Source of the DNA: Ureibacillus sp. FSL W7-1570
GTDB lineage: Bacteria > Bacillota > Bacilli > Bacillales_A > Planococcaceae
DNA length: 64,000 bases
Direction: 5' to 3'
Assembly (NCBI RefSeq): GCF_038593265.1
Contig: NZ_CP151979.1
Location: forward strand, 1,240,001-1,304,000
Part shown: one piece after another, positions 39,242-49,818 of the stretch
How positions within the stretch are numbered: position 1 is the stretch's first letter
Layout: each line of letters begins with the position of its first letter
Notes under the pieces: generated by a model
What the model saw: only the letters and a program-made list of their open reading frames with translations
Told to the model about the DNA's origin: nothing
Databases searched by the model: none
Translations under genes and position numbers: made by a program

Positions 39242-39370
39242 TGAAAGTCTCGTAGTATTTCTTTCCGCTTTCCCGGCCAACCAATTTTCAAGCGGGTAAA
39301 CCAGATTTACTGATACAAAATTTAGCCAAATAAAAGTGCGAAATACCGCATCATTGTTAATGTTTTTCTC

Positions 39371-39399
39371 TTGACGGCACTAGAAAAACCATATACAAT
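39371..39399 (+). promoter_or_regulatory. rpsD promoter
   Basis: -35 TTGACG (39371-39376), 17-bp spacer, -10 TACAAT (39394-39399): a strong sigma-A promoter, giving a leader of about 190 bases. Confidence 0.85.
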
Positions 39400-39405
39400 G
39401 GACAT

Positions 39406-39598
39406 CGTGTAAAATAAAAGCAGCAGTTGTATAAACTTGTGGCTGTATTTTATTCCTCCAATAATCATTGGATTGTTGGATGGTGTATGAGTAACCCTAA
39501 AGGCTGCTAGGGCGAAAATACATGAAAATAAAATACACATAAGCTCGGGTACAACTGGTTTTTGTTTTACAACAAAAAAACCAAAAGGAGGAGACACA
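39406..39598 (+). promoter_or_regulatory. rpsD mRNA leader, probable S4 autoregulatory element
   Basis: Untranslated leader between the promoter and rpsD. In Bacillus the rpsD leader folds into a structure bound by S4, which represses its own translation. Here several complementary segments are seen (for example the GGTTTTTGTT/AACAAAAAAACC hairpin just before the ribosome site and GCAGCAGTTGTATAAAC/GGCTGTATTTTATTC pairs). The assignment rests on position and length; I did not verify the conserved fold. Confidence 0.55.
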
Positions 39599-40201
39599 AT
39601 GTCTCGTTATACAGGACCAACATGGAAAATTTCCCGTCGTCTTGGTATTTCACTAAGCGGCACTGGTAAGGAATTAGCAAGACGTCCTTACGCACCAGGT
39701 CAACATGGACCAACTCAACGCAAAAAATTGACTGAATATGGTCTACAACTTCAAGAAAAACAAAAACTTCGCCATATGTACGGCTTAAACGAACGCCAAT
39801 TCAAAAACTTGTTCGTAAAAGCGGGTAAAATGAAAGGGGTTCATGGTGAAAACTTCATGATCCTTCTTGAATCTCGCTTGGACAACCTAGTATATCGTCT
39901 AGGTCTTGCCCGTACTCGCCGTGCAGCTCGTCAATTAGTAAACCATGGCCACGTGACAGTGGATGGTCAACGTGTTGATATTCCATCTTACACTGTAAAA
40001 CCTGGTCAAGTGATTTCTCTTCGTGAAAAATCTAAAAACTTACAAATCGTGAACGAAGCGATTGAAGTAAACAACTTCGTACCAGAATACCTTTCTTTCG
40101 ATCCAGAGAAAAAAGAAGGTACTTACGTTCGTTATCCAGAACGTTCCGAATTGCCGGCTGAAATCAACGAAGCGCTTATCGTTGAGTTCTACTCACGTTA
40201 A
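39599..40201 (+). CDS. rpsD: 30S ribosomal protein S4
   Basis: 200 residues, the standard Bacillales length. Binds 16S rRNA early in small-subunit assembly. N-terminal [13 protein letters not shown] and [15 protein letters not shown], then the S4 RNA-binding domain ([33 protein letters not shown], about 93-125). The cysteine-free N-terminus marks the zinc-independent form. ATG after a perfect AAGGAGG. Strong promoter, long leader and strong terminator fit a highly expressed, autoregulated gene. Confidence 0.98.
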   Translation: MSRYTGPTWKISRRLGISLSGTGKELARRPYAPGQHGPTQRKKLTEYGLQLQEKQKLRHMYGLNERQFKNLFVKAGKMKGVHGENFMILLESRLDNLVYRLGLARTRRAARQLVNHGHVTVDGQRVDIPSYTVKPGQVISLREKSKNLQIVNEAIEVNNFVPEYLSFDPEKKEGTYVRYPERSELPAEINEALIVEFYSR

Positions 40202-40221
40202 TTTTAGCGGCTTTATCAAAA

Positions 40222-40260
40222 GAACCCTGGGACTTGCTACAAGTTCCAGGGGTTTTTTTA
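40222..40260 (+). terminator. rpsD terminator
   Basis: Stem CCCTGGGACTTG/CAAGTTCCAGGG (starting 40225) with a short loop and seven T at 40254-40260. Confidence 0.92.
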
Positions 40261-40283
40261 TCGTTTTAAATTTTTGGGTAAAC

Positions 40284-40766
40284 GCACTAATTCTGGTTGT
40301 ATCCGCACTAAATGGATTAGCAAATGCACTAAATAAAGTGGCATCCGCACCAAACGGAGTGGCAAATGCACTAAATAAAGCTGCATCCGCACCAAACAGG
40401 ATAACAAACGCACTAAATAAAGCTGCATCCGCACCAAACAGGATAACAAACGCACTAAATGAAGCTGCATCCGCACCAAACAGGATAACAAACGCACTAA
40501 ATGAAGCTGCATCCGCACCAAACAGGATAACAAACGCACTAAATAAAGCTGCATCCGCACCAAACAGGATAACAAACGCACTAAATGAAGCTGCATCCGC
40601 ACCAAACAGGATAACAAACGCACTAAATAAAGCTGCATCCGCACCAAACAGGATAACAAACGCACTAAATGAAGCTGCATCCGCACCAAACAGGATAACA
40701 AACGCACTAAATAAAGCTGCATCCGCACCAAACAGGATAACAAACGCACTAAATGAAGCGGATTTC
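40284..40766. repeat. Tandem minisatellite, 42-bp unit built of two 21-bp halves
   Basis: Eleven 42-bp units (40284-40745) plus a partial twelfth. Each unit has half A (GCACTAAATRAAGCTGCATCC) and half B (GCACCAAACAGGATAACAAAC), which share the GCAC-Y-AAA start and about half of their positions. The first two units are degenerate, the next nine almost identical. The single variable base (A or G) alternates over the last units, giving an 84-bp higher-order period. Because 42 is a multiple of 3, long stop-free frames exist on both strands, but none has a proper start and the plus-strand frame would begin inside rpsD and run through its terminator, so I treat it as non-coding. Confidence 0.95.
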
Positions 40767-40785
40767 CCTGCTCCCGATACTAATT

Positions 40786-40819
40786 AAAAAGAGTGAATGG
40801 AAATTTAACCCATTCACTC
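40786..40819 (-). terminator. tyrS terminator
   Basis: 10-bp perfect stem (40791-40800 with 40810-40819) followed by TTTTTAATTA on the minus strand. Confidence 0.88.
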
Positions 40820-40831
40820 CTACCTTCTTAT

Positions 40832-42424
<1,593 letters not shown>

Positions 42425-42430
42425 TGAATT

Positions 42431-42458
42431 ATTCTACCCGTTAAATTTTCTTTGTCAA
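42431..42458 (-). promoter_or_regulatory. tyrS promoter
   Basis: Minus strand -35 TTGACA (42453-42458), 16-bp spacer, -10 TAGAAT (42431-42436), placed just upstream of the T-box. Confidence 0.8.
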
Positions 42459-42519
42459 CAACTATATTCTGAGTATATGGAATTGTGCTATAATAAACAA
42501 GATTTTAGGGGGGACGTGT

Positions 42520-45417
42520 GTGAGAGAGAAGTTTCAACAGTTATTAAAAAAAATAATATACATTAATGAGAAAATCGAAACAATCGCCACATCAAACAAT
42601 ACAAGCAAATTGCGCATCACCCTTGGTGTCATTTGGAATCTCGGACTTGTCTTTTTCATTATTTTTCTGATTGGCTCCGTGTTTGTTTTTTCGATCGGAT
42701 TAGGTTATTTTGCTTCCTTGGTGAAGGACGAGCCTCTTTATACAAAAGGGGAAATGAGGAAGCAGATCTACAACTATGAAGAAACGAGCGAAATGTATTT
42801 TGCGGGAAATGTTTACATAGGCAAAATCCGAACCGATTTGGAACGGGAAAAAACAACCCTTGATCAAGTATCACCCATTTTGATCAAAGCGGTGCTTGCA
42901 ACGGAAGACGAATATTTTTACGATCATAACGGGATTGTTCCTAAAGCGGTGCTCCGCGGATTGATCCAGGATTTCACCAATTCATCCACTCAAACGGGCG
43001 GTTCGACTTTGACGCAACAGCTCATAAAAAACCAAATATTGACAAATGAAGTATCCTATGAACGGAAAGCGAGAGAATTGCTGCTTGCATTGCGTCTCGA
43101 GCATTTTATGACAAAGGATGAAATCTTGGAAGCTTATTTGAACATCATCCCTTATGGAAGAAATTCTTCAGGCCGTAATATTGCCGGAGTGGAAACGGCC
43201 GCCAAAGGAATTTTTGGGGTCAGTGCGAGTGAATTAAATTTACCGCAAGCTGCATACATAGCAGGAATTCCCCAGGCGCCATTTTCTTATACCCCTTTCA
43301 CTCAAAAGGGGCAGCTAAAAAGTGAAGAAGGATTGCAGCCTGGAATCGAACGGATGAAAACCGTTTTATACCGGATGAAACAAGCGGGCTATATTACGGA
43401 AGCGGAATATGAAGAAGCCCTTGAATACGACATCACAAAAGATTTCAAAGAACCGGAATCCACAACGATCAAATATCCGTACTTGACTTTCGAAATCGAG
43501 CGGCGGGCCAAAGAAATCATGGCAAGAATTTCGGCGGAAAAAGACGGGATTGATCCTAAGCGACTTGACGAAGAAGAAAACCTGTATGAAAAATATATCA
43601 TCCTTGCCGACCGCGATATCCGTTCCGGCGGCTACCGCATTTATACAACAATCGATAAAAATTTGTATGATGCAATGAACAATGCGGCAAAAGAATTCAA
43701 ATATTATGGACACACGTTTACGAAAAAAGTGATTGATCCGGAGACAAATCAAGAAATGGAAGTTCCGGATCCGGTACAAGTGGGAAGTATATTGATTGAA
43801 AATAAAACGGGAAGGATTTTAAGTTTTGTTGGCGGCAGAGACTTTGAAATAACAGAGTTGAACCATGCGACACAAGCCTACCGTTCCAACGGTTCCACGA
43901 TGAAACCGCTGCTCGTTTATGGCCCTGCCATTGAGTATGGATTAATCGGCGCAGGAAGCCCGGTTGTGGATGTGAAATTTAATTACAGAGGTTGGAAGCC
44001 GAAAAACTATATCCCTAACGAAGAACGGGGCATCATCCCGGCCCGTGAAGCATTGGCTTACTCCCAAAACTTGACAGCGATTCGCTTATACGATCAAATC
44101 ATTGACAGAAGACCGGCTGAACTTTTGGCGAAAATGGGATTCTCGAAATTAACAAAAGGCGACTTTGAAAACCTTGCGGCCGCAATAGGCGCGATCGATG
44201 TCGGTACAACCGTGGAAGAAAACACGAACGCTTACGCCACTTTTGCCAATGGCGGAAAATTTATTGACGCTTATATGATTGAAAAAATTGAAGATGTCGA
44301 TGGCAATGTCATCTACCAACACGCAGCAGAGCCGGTTCAAGTGTATTCTCCGGAAACATCCTATATCATCACGGATATGATGAGAGATGTGTTTGCATAC
44401 GGTACTGGAGCCAAAGCCCGCTCCTCATTAAAATTCTCATCGGACTTCGCCGGAAAAACCGGGACATCCGAGAAATACCGGGACGTATGGCTCGTCGGCT
44501 ACAATCCGAACATCTCGTTGGGAGTATGGTTAGGTTACGATAAACACAGAACGCTCTATCAATTTAATAATGTTTATTTCCAACCAAGTGTCCGTATCAA
44601 TTTGCTATGGGCGACTTTGATGAATGCCGCTTACGATGCGAAGCCGGATCTGATCGCTTCAAAAGAGCGGTTCCAAAAACCGAAAGATGTCGTTTACGCA
44701 TCATTCTGCGGCATTTCAGGGATGGCGCCTTCCAAGGCATGCAGCGATGCGGGACTCGTCCGCAGCGACCTGTTCATTCGAAGATTTGTCCCGTCTGCTA
44801 TCGATAACAGTTTCGTGTCATCTGAAACAAGAACCGTCAATATTAATGGCGAAACCTATCTGGCATTGGATTCAACACCGCAAGAATTCACTTATCCTGC
44901 AAGCGGCATTTCGTTGAACCAGGATTTTATATCCAAAATGCTTGGCCGCTTGGGAGGAAATCCGGACAAACTTTTAGGAGAGTCAATTTTGAAAGTAACG
45001 AATACGAAAACATTTACCCCTGACCAAGCCGCTCCTCAGCCGGTCAGTGTGACAATCAATGGCAATGTATTGTCCTGGTCCCCTTCCGCTTCCAATGATG
45101 TGATCGGATACCGGGTTTACGACCTGACAGGCGGAAGCAGAAAACTGATTGCTTCAGTTAGAAGCGGAGAAAACCGGAGCATTGCTGTCGGCAATGGCCA
45201 ATTCGGCGTCGCGGCTGTCGATATTACCGGATTGGAATCCTCCGTATCGATGGTTCAAACAGATGGGACTGTAGAGGAAAATCCTGTGGATGATGAAACG
45301 GAAAATCATGATCAAATGCCGATTGATAACGGAAATGAAAATGATGATGAAAATAACGGAAATCATCCGCAAATCAACCTGCCAAATAACCAACGGAATC
45401 AACAAAATAGACAATAA
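42520..45417 (+). CDS. Class A penicillin-binding protein (PBP1A family)
   Basis: 965-residue bifunctional peptidoglycan synthase. Short cytoplasmic part, one membrane helix (about 40-68), glycosyltransferase domain (catalytic Glu129 in ATEDEYFYDHNG; GGSTLTQQLIKN), transpeptidase domain (Ser459 in SNGSTMKP, YSQN, Lys646 in AGKTGTSEK), then a fibronectin-III-like domain (about 845-915) and an acidic Asn-rich tail. GTG start, with GGGGGG upstream. Divergent from tyrS; separated from argD by a shared terminator. It is not at this place in B. subtilis. Confidence 0.93.
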   Translation: MREKFQQLLKKIIYINEKIETIATSNNTSKLRITLGVIWNLGLVFFIIFLIGSVFVFSIGLGYFASLVKDEPLYTKGEMRKQIYNYEETSEMYFAGNVYIGKIRTDLEREKTTLDQVSPILIKAVLATEDEYFYDHNGIVPKAVLRGLIQDFTNSSTQTGGSTLTQQLIKNQILTNEVSYERKARELLLALRLEHFMTKDEILEAYLNIIPYGRNSSGRNIAGVETAAKGIFGVSASELNLPQAAYIAGIPQAPFSYTPFTQKGQLKSEEGLQPGIERMKTVLYRMKQAGYITEAEYEEALEYDITKDFKEPESTTIKYPYLTFEIERRAKEIMARISAEKDGIDPKRLDEEENLYEKYIILADRDIRSGGYRIYTTIDKNLYDAMNNAAKEFKYYGHTFTKKVIDPETNQEMEVPDPVQVGSILIENKTGRILSFVGGRDFEITELNHATQAYRSNGSTMKPLLVYGPAIEYGLIGAGSPVVDVKFNYRGWKPKNYIPNEERGIIPAREALAYSQNLTAIRLYDQIIDRRPAELLAKMGFSKLTKGDFENLAAAIGAIDVGTTVEENTNAYATFANGGKFIDAYMIEKIEDVDGNVIYQHAAEPVQVYSPETSYIITDMMRDVFAYGTGAKARSSLKFSSDFAGKTGTSEKYRDVWLVGYNPNISLGVWLGYDKHRTLYQFNNVYFQPSVRINLLWATLMNAAYDAKPDLIASKERFQKPKDVVYASFCGISGMAPSKACSDAGLVRSDLFIRRFVPSAIDNSFVSSETRTVNINGETYLALDSTPQEFTYPASGISLNQDFISKMLGRLGGNPDKLLGESILKVTNTKTFTPDQAAPQPVSVTINGNVLSWSPSASNDVIGYRVYDLTGGSRKLIASVRSGENRSIAVGNGQFGVAAVDITGLESSVSMVQTDGTVEENPVDDETENHDQMPIDNGNENDDENNGNHPQINLPNNQRNQQNRQ

Positions 45418-45461
45418 AAAATCAGCAGCACAAACTTTTCGTCTGTGCTGCTGATTTTTAT
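45415..45461. terminator. Bidirectional terminator, PBP/argD
   Basis: CAGCAGCACA/TGTGCTGCTG stem (45423-45432 with 45444-45453) flanked by A and T runs between convergent genes. Confidence 0.9.
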
Positions 45462-46594
45462 TTCTCAAGTAATACTTTTTTCAAAATGGAAACCGCTTCA
45501 TCGATTTCTTCATAACTTACAGTCAACGGTGGAAGCAATCGGATTACATTCGTGCCGGCAGGACAAACCAACAATCCGGCTTCTTCCAATTTTCCGATGT
45601 ATTCCGCCACTTCATTTTCACTTTCCAATCCGAGAAGAAGCCCTTTCCCTTTAACTTTAAACTCGCCATGCGGGAATGCCGCTTTTAATTGTTCAACAAA
45701 ATAGGCTGATTTCTTATTCACTTCTGCCAAAAATTCATCTTGGAACACAATGTCGATCACTTTTTGTGCAACAGCGACACCCAACGGATTTCCTCCAAAA
45801 GTTGTACCGTGGGATCCTGGACCAAACGTGTCAAACAATTCTTTTGTACCTAAAATGCCGCCGATTGGGAAACCGCCGCCAAGCCCTTTGGCCATGGACA
45901 AAATATCCGGTTTCAATGGCGTCTGTTCGTAGGCAAAACGGGTTCCCGTTCTTCCAATCCCCGTTTGAACTTCGTCGACAATTAATAAAACATCGCTGTT
46001 ATCACAAATTTCCTGAATGGCCTTTGCAAACTCGTCCGTTACCGGATTGACGCCGCCTTCCCCTTGAATCACTTCAAGCATGATGGCCGCCACCGAATCG
46101 TCAACGGCATTTTTCAATGCTTCCACATCATTGAATGGCAAGTACGTGAATTTTTCCAACATTGGCCCAAAGCCTTTTTGGATTTTTTCTTGCCCTGTCG
46201 CACTCATTGAACCGAATGTGCGGCCGTGGAAGGATTGTTTAAAGGTGATGATATGATGTTTTCCCGTATGTTTTCTGGCAAGCTTGATCGCCGCTTCGTT
46301 TGCTTCCGCACCGCTATTGCAGAAGAATGCGTAAGAAAAATGCGTATCTTTCACCAATGATTCTGCGAGCTTTTCTTGACCAGGAACTTGGAATAAATTG
46401 CTCGTATGCCAAATTTTTTCGCTTTGTTCTTGAAGGGCTTTGACAAGTTCCGGATGTGCATGCCCTAATGATACAACAGCAATTCCGCTCGTAAAATCCA
46501 AATATTCTTTGCCGTTTTGGTCTTTTACAATGGTCCCTTTTCCTTCAACAAGGGCGATTGGTCTTCTTGCATAAGTATTGAATAGTGCACTCAT
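45458..46594 (-). CDS. argD: Acetylornithine aminotransferase
   Basis: 378-residue class III PLP aminotransferase converting N-acetylglutamate semialdehyde to N-acetylornithine. Motifs: FCNSGAEANEAAIKLAR, the PLP Asp in LLIVDEVQTGIGRTG, the PLP Lys in LSMAKGLGGGFPIG, and GTTFGGNPLG. Starts ATG with AAGGAG; overlaps the argB stop by four bases (ATGA). Last of argCJBD. Confidence 0.93.
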   Translation of the reverse strand: MSALFNTYARRPIALVEGKGTIVKDQNGKEYLDFTSGIAVVSLGHAHPELVKALQEQSEKIWHTSNLFQVPGQEKLAESLVKDTHFSYAFFCNSGAEANEAAIKLARKHTGKHHIITFKQSFHGRTFGSMSATGQEKIQKGFGPMLEKFTYLPFNDVEALKNAVDDSVAAIMLEVIQGEGGVNPVTDEFAKAIQEICDNSDVLLIVDEVQTGIGRTGTRFAYEQTPLKPDILSMAKGLGGGFPIGGILGTKELFDTFGPGSHGTTFGGNPLGVAVAQKVIDIVFQDEFLAEVNKKSAYFVEQLKAAFPHGEFKVKGKGLLLGLESENEVAEYIGKLEEAGLLVCPAGTNVIRLLPPLTVSYEEIDEAVSILKKVLLEK

Positions 46595-47370
46595 TTCACT
46601 AACTCCTTGCTTGTTATTGTCGTACCCGTCAACGTATCGTCAACAATTTCCACTTTAGGAATGCCGGCATTCAATACCCGGATGGCGCCTTCCACTTTCG
46701 GTATCATACCGCCTGTAATCTCCCCTTCTTCAATCCATTGATGGATTTGTTCAGGCGTGGCTTGCTTTTGATACTCACCGCCAATCCGGATGCCGGATAC
46801 ATCCGTCACCAACAGCAGACGTTCAGCGCCTACCGCTAACGCAATTTCGCTTGCTACCGTATCACCGTTGATATTTAACCCCTGCCCCTCTTCGGAAGCA
46901 CCAATGCAGCTGACAACCGGCACAATCTGATTGGCGGTGAGGATATCAATGATGTGGGTATTGATTTTTTTGATTTCTCCTACATATCCATAAGTTTCAT
47001 AGTCTAATAGTTCACATTGGAGAAGATTCATATCAAACCCGTTTAAACCGATGGCATGGATGCCTGCCCGGTTCAAATCATGGACAAGCATTGGATTCAC
47101 GAGGCCGACCAAAGTCGATTGAACGACTTCTATCGCCTCTTCGTTCGTCACCCGGATGCCATTGATTTTTTCGGTAGGGATTTCCCTCTTCTCCAGCTCC
47201 CGATTGATGGCGGGACCTCCACCGTGGGTAATGATCACTTCATACCCTTCTTCCTGGAGGGTTTTAAAATTGGAAAAGAACGCATCATTTAAGCCCTCTA
47301 ATGTACTTCCCCCCAATTTGATGACGATTCGCTTATGAGCGGTAGCTTGCGTTGATTTGGACGTAGTCAT
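46591..47370 (-). CDS. argB: Acetylglutamate kinase
   Basis: 259-residue amino acid kinase phosphorylating N-acetylglutamate. Motifs: IVIKLGGSTLEG, ITHGGGPAIN, INGIRVT, NGDTVASEIALAVGAERLLLVTDVSGI, and GGMIPKV with Lys. The ATG lies inside argJ, giving an unusual 38-base overlap; no start codon is available after the argJ stop before the first conserved motif. The N-terminal extension MTTSKSTQATAHKR precedes the kinase fold. Confidence 0.93.
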   Translation of the reverse strand: MTTSKSTQATAHKRIVIKLGGSTLEGLNDAFFSNFKTLQEEGYEVIITHGGGPAINRELEKREIPTEKINGIRVTNEEAIEVVQSTLVGLVNPMLVHDLNRAGIHAIGLNGFDMNLLQCELLDYETYGYVGEIKKINTHIIDILTANQIVPVVSCIGASEEGQGLNINGDTVASEIALAVGAERLLLVTDVSGIRIGGEYQKQATPEQIHQWIEEGEITGGMIPKVEGAIRVLNAGIPKVEIVDDTLTGTTITSKELVK

Positions 47371-48556
47371 ACGTTAAATCGCACCCCCAAGCAAACCCGT
47401 GACCATCGCCTTGAGCCAAAGAAACATGAATTTTTACTTCATTGGCTTTTAAAATTTTGATCAATTCATCTTCATCAAATGGAATCGGTTCACCATTTTC
47501 AACCATCGTTTTATCGCCGATTTTGATGGTGATTTTCTCAGGATCGACCGTAGCCCCGCTGTAGCCGACAGCGGCGATGATACGGCCCCAGTTGGCGTCG
47601 CAACCAAATACCGCCGTTTTAACCAAAGGAGATCCTACAACCGTTTTGGCAATTTTGCGGGCTTCTTCATCTGAAACCGCCCCTTCCACTTCCACTTCGA
47701 TGAGCTTCGTTGCCCCTTCTCCGTCGCGGGCAATTGCTTTAGCAAGGTCTTCTGCAACCATTTTCAATGTTTTATAGAAATTGTTCCAATCCGGATGTTC
47801 CGGAGTCAGCGGATTATTTCCCGCCATTCCATTCGCCAATACCAATACCATATCGTTTGTCGATGTATCGCCATCAACCGTGATACAATTGAAAGTCAAA
47901 TCTGTAATTTCAGACAATGCTTTTTGCAATACATCGGATTCAATATTGGCGTCCGTCGTAATAAAGGCAAGCATTGTCGCCATATTCGGTTCGATCATCC
48001 CTGAACCTTTCGCCGTTCCTGAAATGATGACCTCTTTTCCATCGATGATTGTGGAATAAGTCGTATTTTTCATCACCGTATCCGTCGTTAAAATCGCTTG
48101 GGCAAAATCAATCCCATTTTCAAGCTTGCTGCCGAGCTCAATCTTTTTTACACCTTCGCGGATGCGGTCCATTTTCATCAGTTCTCCAATGACACCTGTT
48201 GAAGATACGCCCACAAGTTTGGAGTCGATGCCCAATTTTTCCGCAATCAATTTTTGCATTTCGTAGGCATCAAGCAGCCCTTGTTTTCCTGTGCAAGCAT
48301 TGGCGTTTCCTGAGTTTACAATCACCGCCTGCATTTTTTTCGTTTCATAAACCACTTCTTTTGTCACTTTAATCGGAGCCGCTTGCACTTTATTTGTTGT
48401 AAAAACTCCGGCGACACTTGCAGGCACTTCGCTGTATAAAACGGCCAAGTCCTTTTTCTTATGTTTGATGCCGCAGTGGATTCCCGCAGCTTTAAATCCT
48501 TTCGGGGATACAATATTCTTGCTCGATAATTTCATTTCTACAATTGATGACATCAT
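47333..48556 (-). CDS. argJ: Bifunctional ornithine acetyltransferase / N-acetylglutamate synthase
   Basis: 407-residue ArgJ that recycles the acetyl group from acetylornithine to glutamate. It self-cleaves before the nucleophilic Thr in NMATMLAFITTD, preceded by GTAKGSGMIEP; substrate residues lie in GANWGRIIAAVGYSG. Two adjacent ATGs at the start, with GGAGG six bases upstream. Downstream argB begins inside its last 38 bases. Confidence 0.94.
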   Translation of the reverse strand: MMSSIVEMKLSSKNIVSPKGFKAAGIHCGIKHKKKDLAVLYSEVPASVAGVFTTNKVQAAPIKVTKEVVYETKKMQAVIVNSGNANACTGKQGLLDAYEMQKLIAEKLGIDSKLVGVSSTGVIGELMKMDRIREGVKKIELGSKLENGIDFAQAILTTDTVMKNTTYSTIIDGKEVIISGTAKGSGMIEPNMATMLAFITTDANIESDVLQKALSEITDLTFNCITVDGDTSTNDMVLVLANGMAGNNPLTPEHPDWNNFYKTLKMVAEDLAKAIARDGEGATKLIEVEVEGAVSDEEARKIAKTVVGSPLVKTAVFGCDANWGRIIAAVGYSGATVDPEKITIKIGDKTMVENGEPIPFDEDELIKILKANEVKIHVSLAQGDGHGFAWGCDLTYDYVQINASYRS

Positions 48557-48588
48557 TAAAATCCTCCATTTCTCCCGTAACCGGCTAT

Positions 48589-49623
48589 TTAAATAAACAA
48601 TGGTACAACGTCTAACCCAACCGTCTGCGGATAGCCCAATTGAACGTTCATATTTTGAATCGCTTGGCCGGCCGCACCTTTTACTAAATTGTCAATGACA
48701 CTGACGATTGTAGCCCGATTTGTCCGCTCATCAATTTTGGCGAACACATCACAGTAGTTTGAACCTTTTACCCGGCTCGTGCCGATCGTATTCGCATCCG
48801 TAATGACGCGGACGAACGGATGGCGTTTATAGGTTTCCAGGTAACATTCAATCAAATCTTTCGTTGTCACCCCATCTGCCACCGGTGCATAGGAAGTGGC
48901 CAAAATTCCCCTTGTCATCGGCACAAGATGGGTATTGAAAGTGATCGTCGCCTTCACGTTTGTAAATATTTCAATGGCTTGCTCAATTTCAGGGATATGT
49001 TGATGTTCGTTGATTTTATATATTGAGAAGTTTTCATTTGTTTCACTGAAATGAGTCATTTTTGTCGGCTTGTTTCCCGCACCGGAAACACCGCTTTTTG
49101 CATCAACTACTAAAAAGGATGGATCGATTAAACCTTCTTTGATTAAAGGAAGGACGGATAATAACACTGCAGTCGGGTAACATCCGGGGTTCGCGATCAA
49201 CGGAGCTTCTTTAATATTCTCTTCATTCCACTCCGTCAAACCATAGACGCTTTTGTCCACTATTTCCTGTGGAGCAGGCTCTTTTTTATACCATTTTTCA
49301 TAATCCTGTAGATTTTTCAACCGATAATCTCCGGATAAGTCGATGATTTTCGGGCCTTTTCCCACAAGCGGCGGCAACAGCTTGCTTGTCACTCCACTAG
49401 GCGTGCTCGTAAACACCACATCATAGTTCATCAACGTCTCATAATCTATTTTTTGTAGGGGCACATCTTGTATATTCAATAAATGACCAAATTTGGATGA
49501 AAAAATGACTCCCTCATCAGAAGACGTAAATAAATCCATCTGTTTTACTTCTGGATGGTTGTGTAAAAATCGGATCAATTCCAATCCACCGTATCCAGTA
49601 GCTCCAATGATTCCAACTTTCAA
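48589..49623 (-). CDS. argC: N-acetyl-gamma-glutamyl-phosphate reductase
   Basis: 344-residue NADPH-dependent reductase. N-terminal GIIGATGYGGLELIR, active-site Cys in ANPGCYPTAVLLSVLP, and the late His in NTHLVPMTRGI. TTG at 49623, with AGGTGA five bases upstream, aligns with the family start; GTG three codons earlier is part of that ribosome site. First gene of argCJBD, with its own promoter. carAB and argF, which follow in the B. subtilis operon, are absent here. Confidence 0.93.
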   Translation of the reverse strand: MKVGIIGATGYGGLELIRFLHNHPEVKQMDLFTSSDEGVIFSSKFGHLLNIQDVPLQKIDYETLMNYDVVFTSTPSGVTSKLLPPLVGKGPKIIDLSGDYRLKNLQDYEKWYKKEPAPQEIVDKSVYGLTEWNEENIKEAPLIANPGCYPTAVLLSVLPLIKEGLIDPSFLVVDAKSGVSGAGNKPTKMTHFSETNENFSIYKINEHQHIPEIEQAIEIFTNVKATITFNTHLVPMTRGILATSYAPVADGVTTKDLIECYLETYKRHPFVRVITDANTIGTSRVKGSNYCDVFAKIDERTNRATIVSVIDNLVKGAAGQAIQNMNVQLGYPQTVGLDVVPLFI

Positions 49624-49652
49624 CGCAGTCACCTCTTCCGTAAGATATTGTT

Positions 49653-49681
49653 AGTATAAACTTGTATAAATATAAAGTCAA
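49653..49681 (-). promoter_or_regulatory. argCJBD promoter with possible arginine-repressor box
   Basis: Minus strand -35 TTGACT (49676-49681), 17-bp spacer, -10 TATACT (49653-49658). The spacer contains TGTATAAATATAAA (49663-49676, plus strand), which resembles half of an ARG box (TGAATAAAAATTCA) with the second half poorly conserved. Confidence 0.65.
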
Positions 49682-49718
49682 ATGTATGTTTATATATTTT
49701 TTTAAAACTTTCACTAAA

Positions 49719-49764
49719 TAAAAAACGAAGGATATTCATTTGTTGAAAAATGAATTATCCTTCG
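49719..49764 (-). terminator. acsA terminator
   Basis: About 15-bp stem CGAAGGATA.../...ATCCTTCG (49726-49740 with 49750-49764) followed on the minus strand by TTTTTTATTT. Confidence 0.88.
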
Positions 49765-49818
49765 GTGGATGTATAATTATTATCTTGCTCAACAAATCAC
49801 ATGGTGGATGGAGTAAGA

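Noticed and set aside
40258-40749. Minus-strand open frame of 163 codons over the same repeat
   Set aside because: Same arithmetic effect of the repeat unit; lies beyond the tyrS terminator, with no promoter or ribosome site.
40182-40787. Plus-strand open frame of 201 codons with 14-residue repeats
   Set aside because: It begins inside rpsD, crosses the rpsD terminator and exists only because the 42-bp unit is a multiple of three without stops. No ribosome site.
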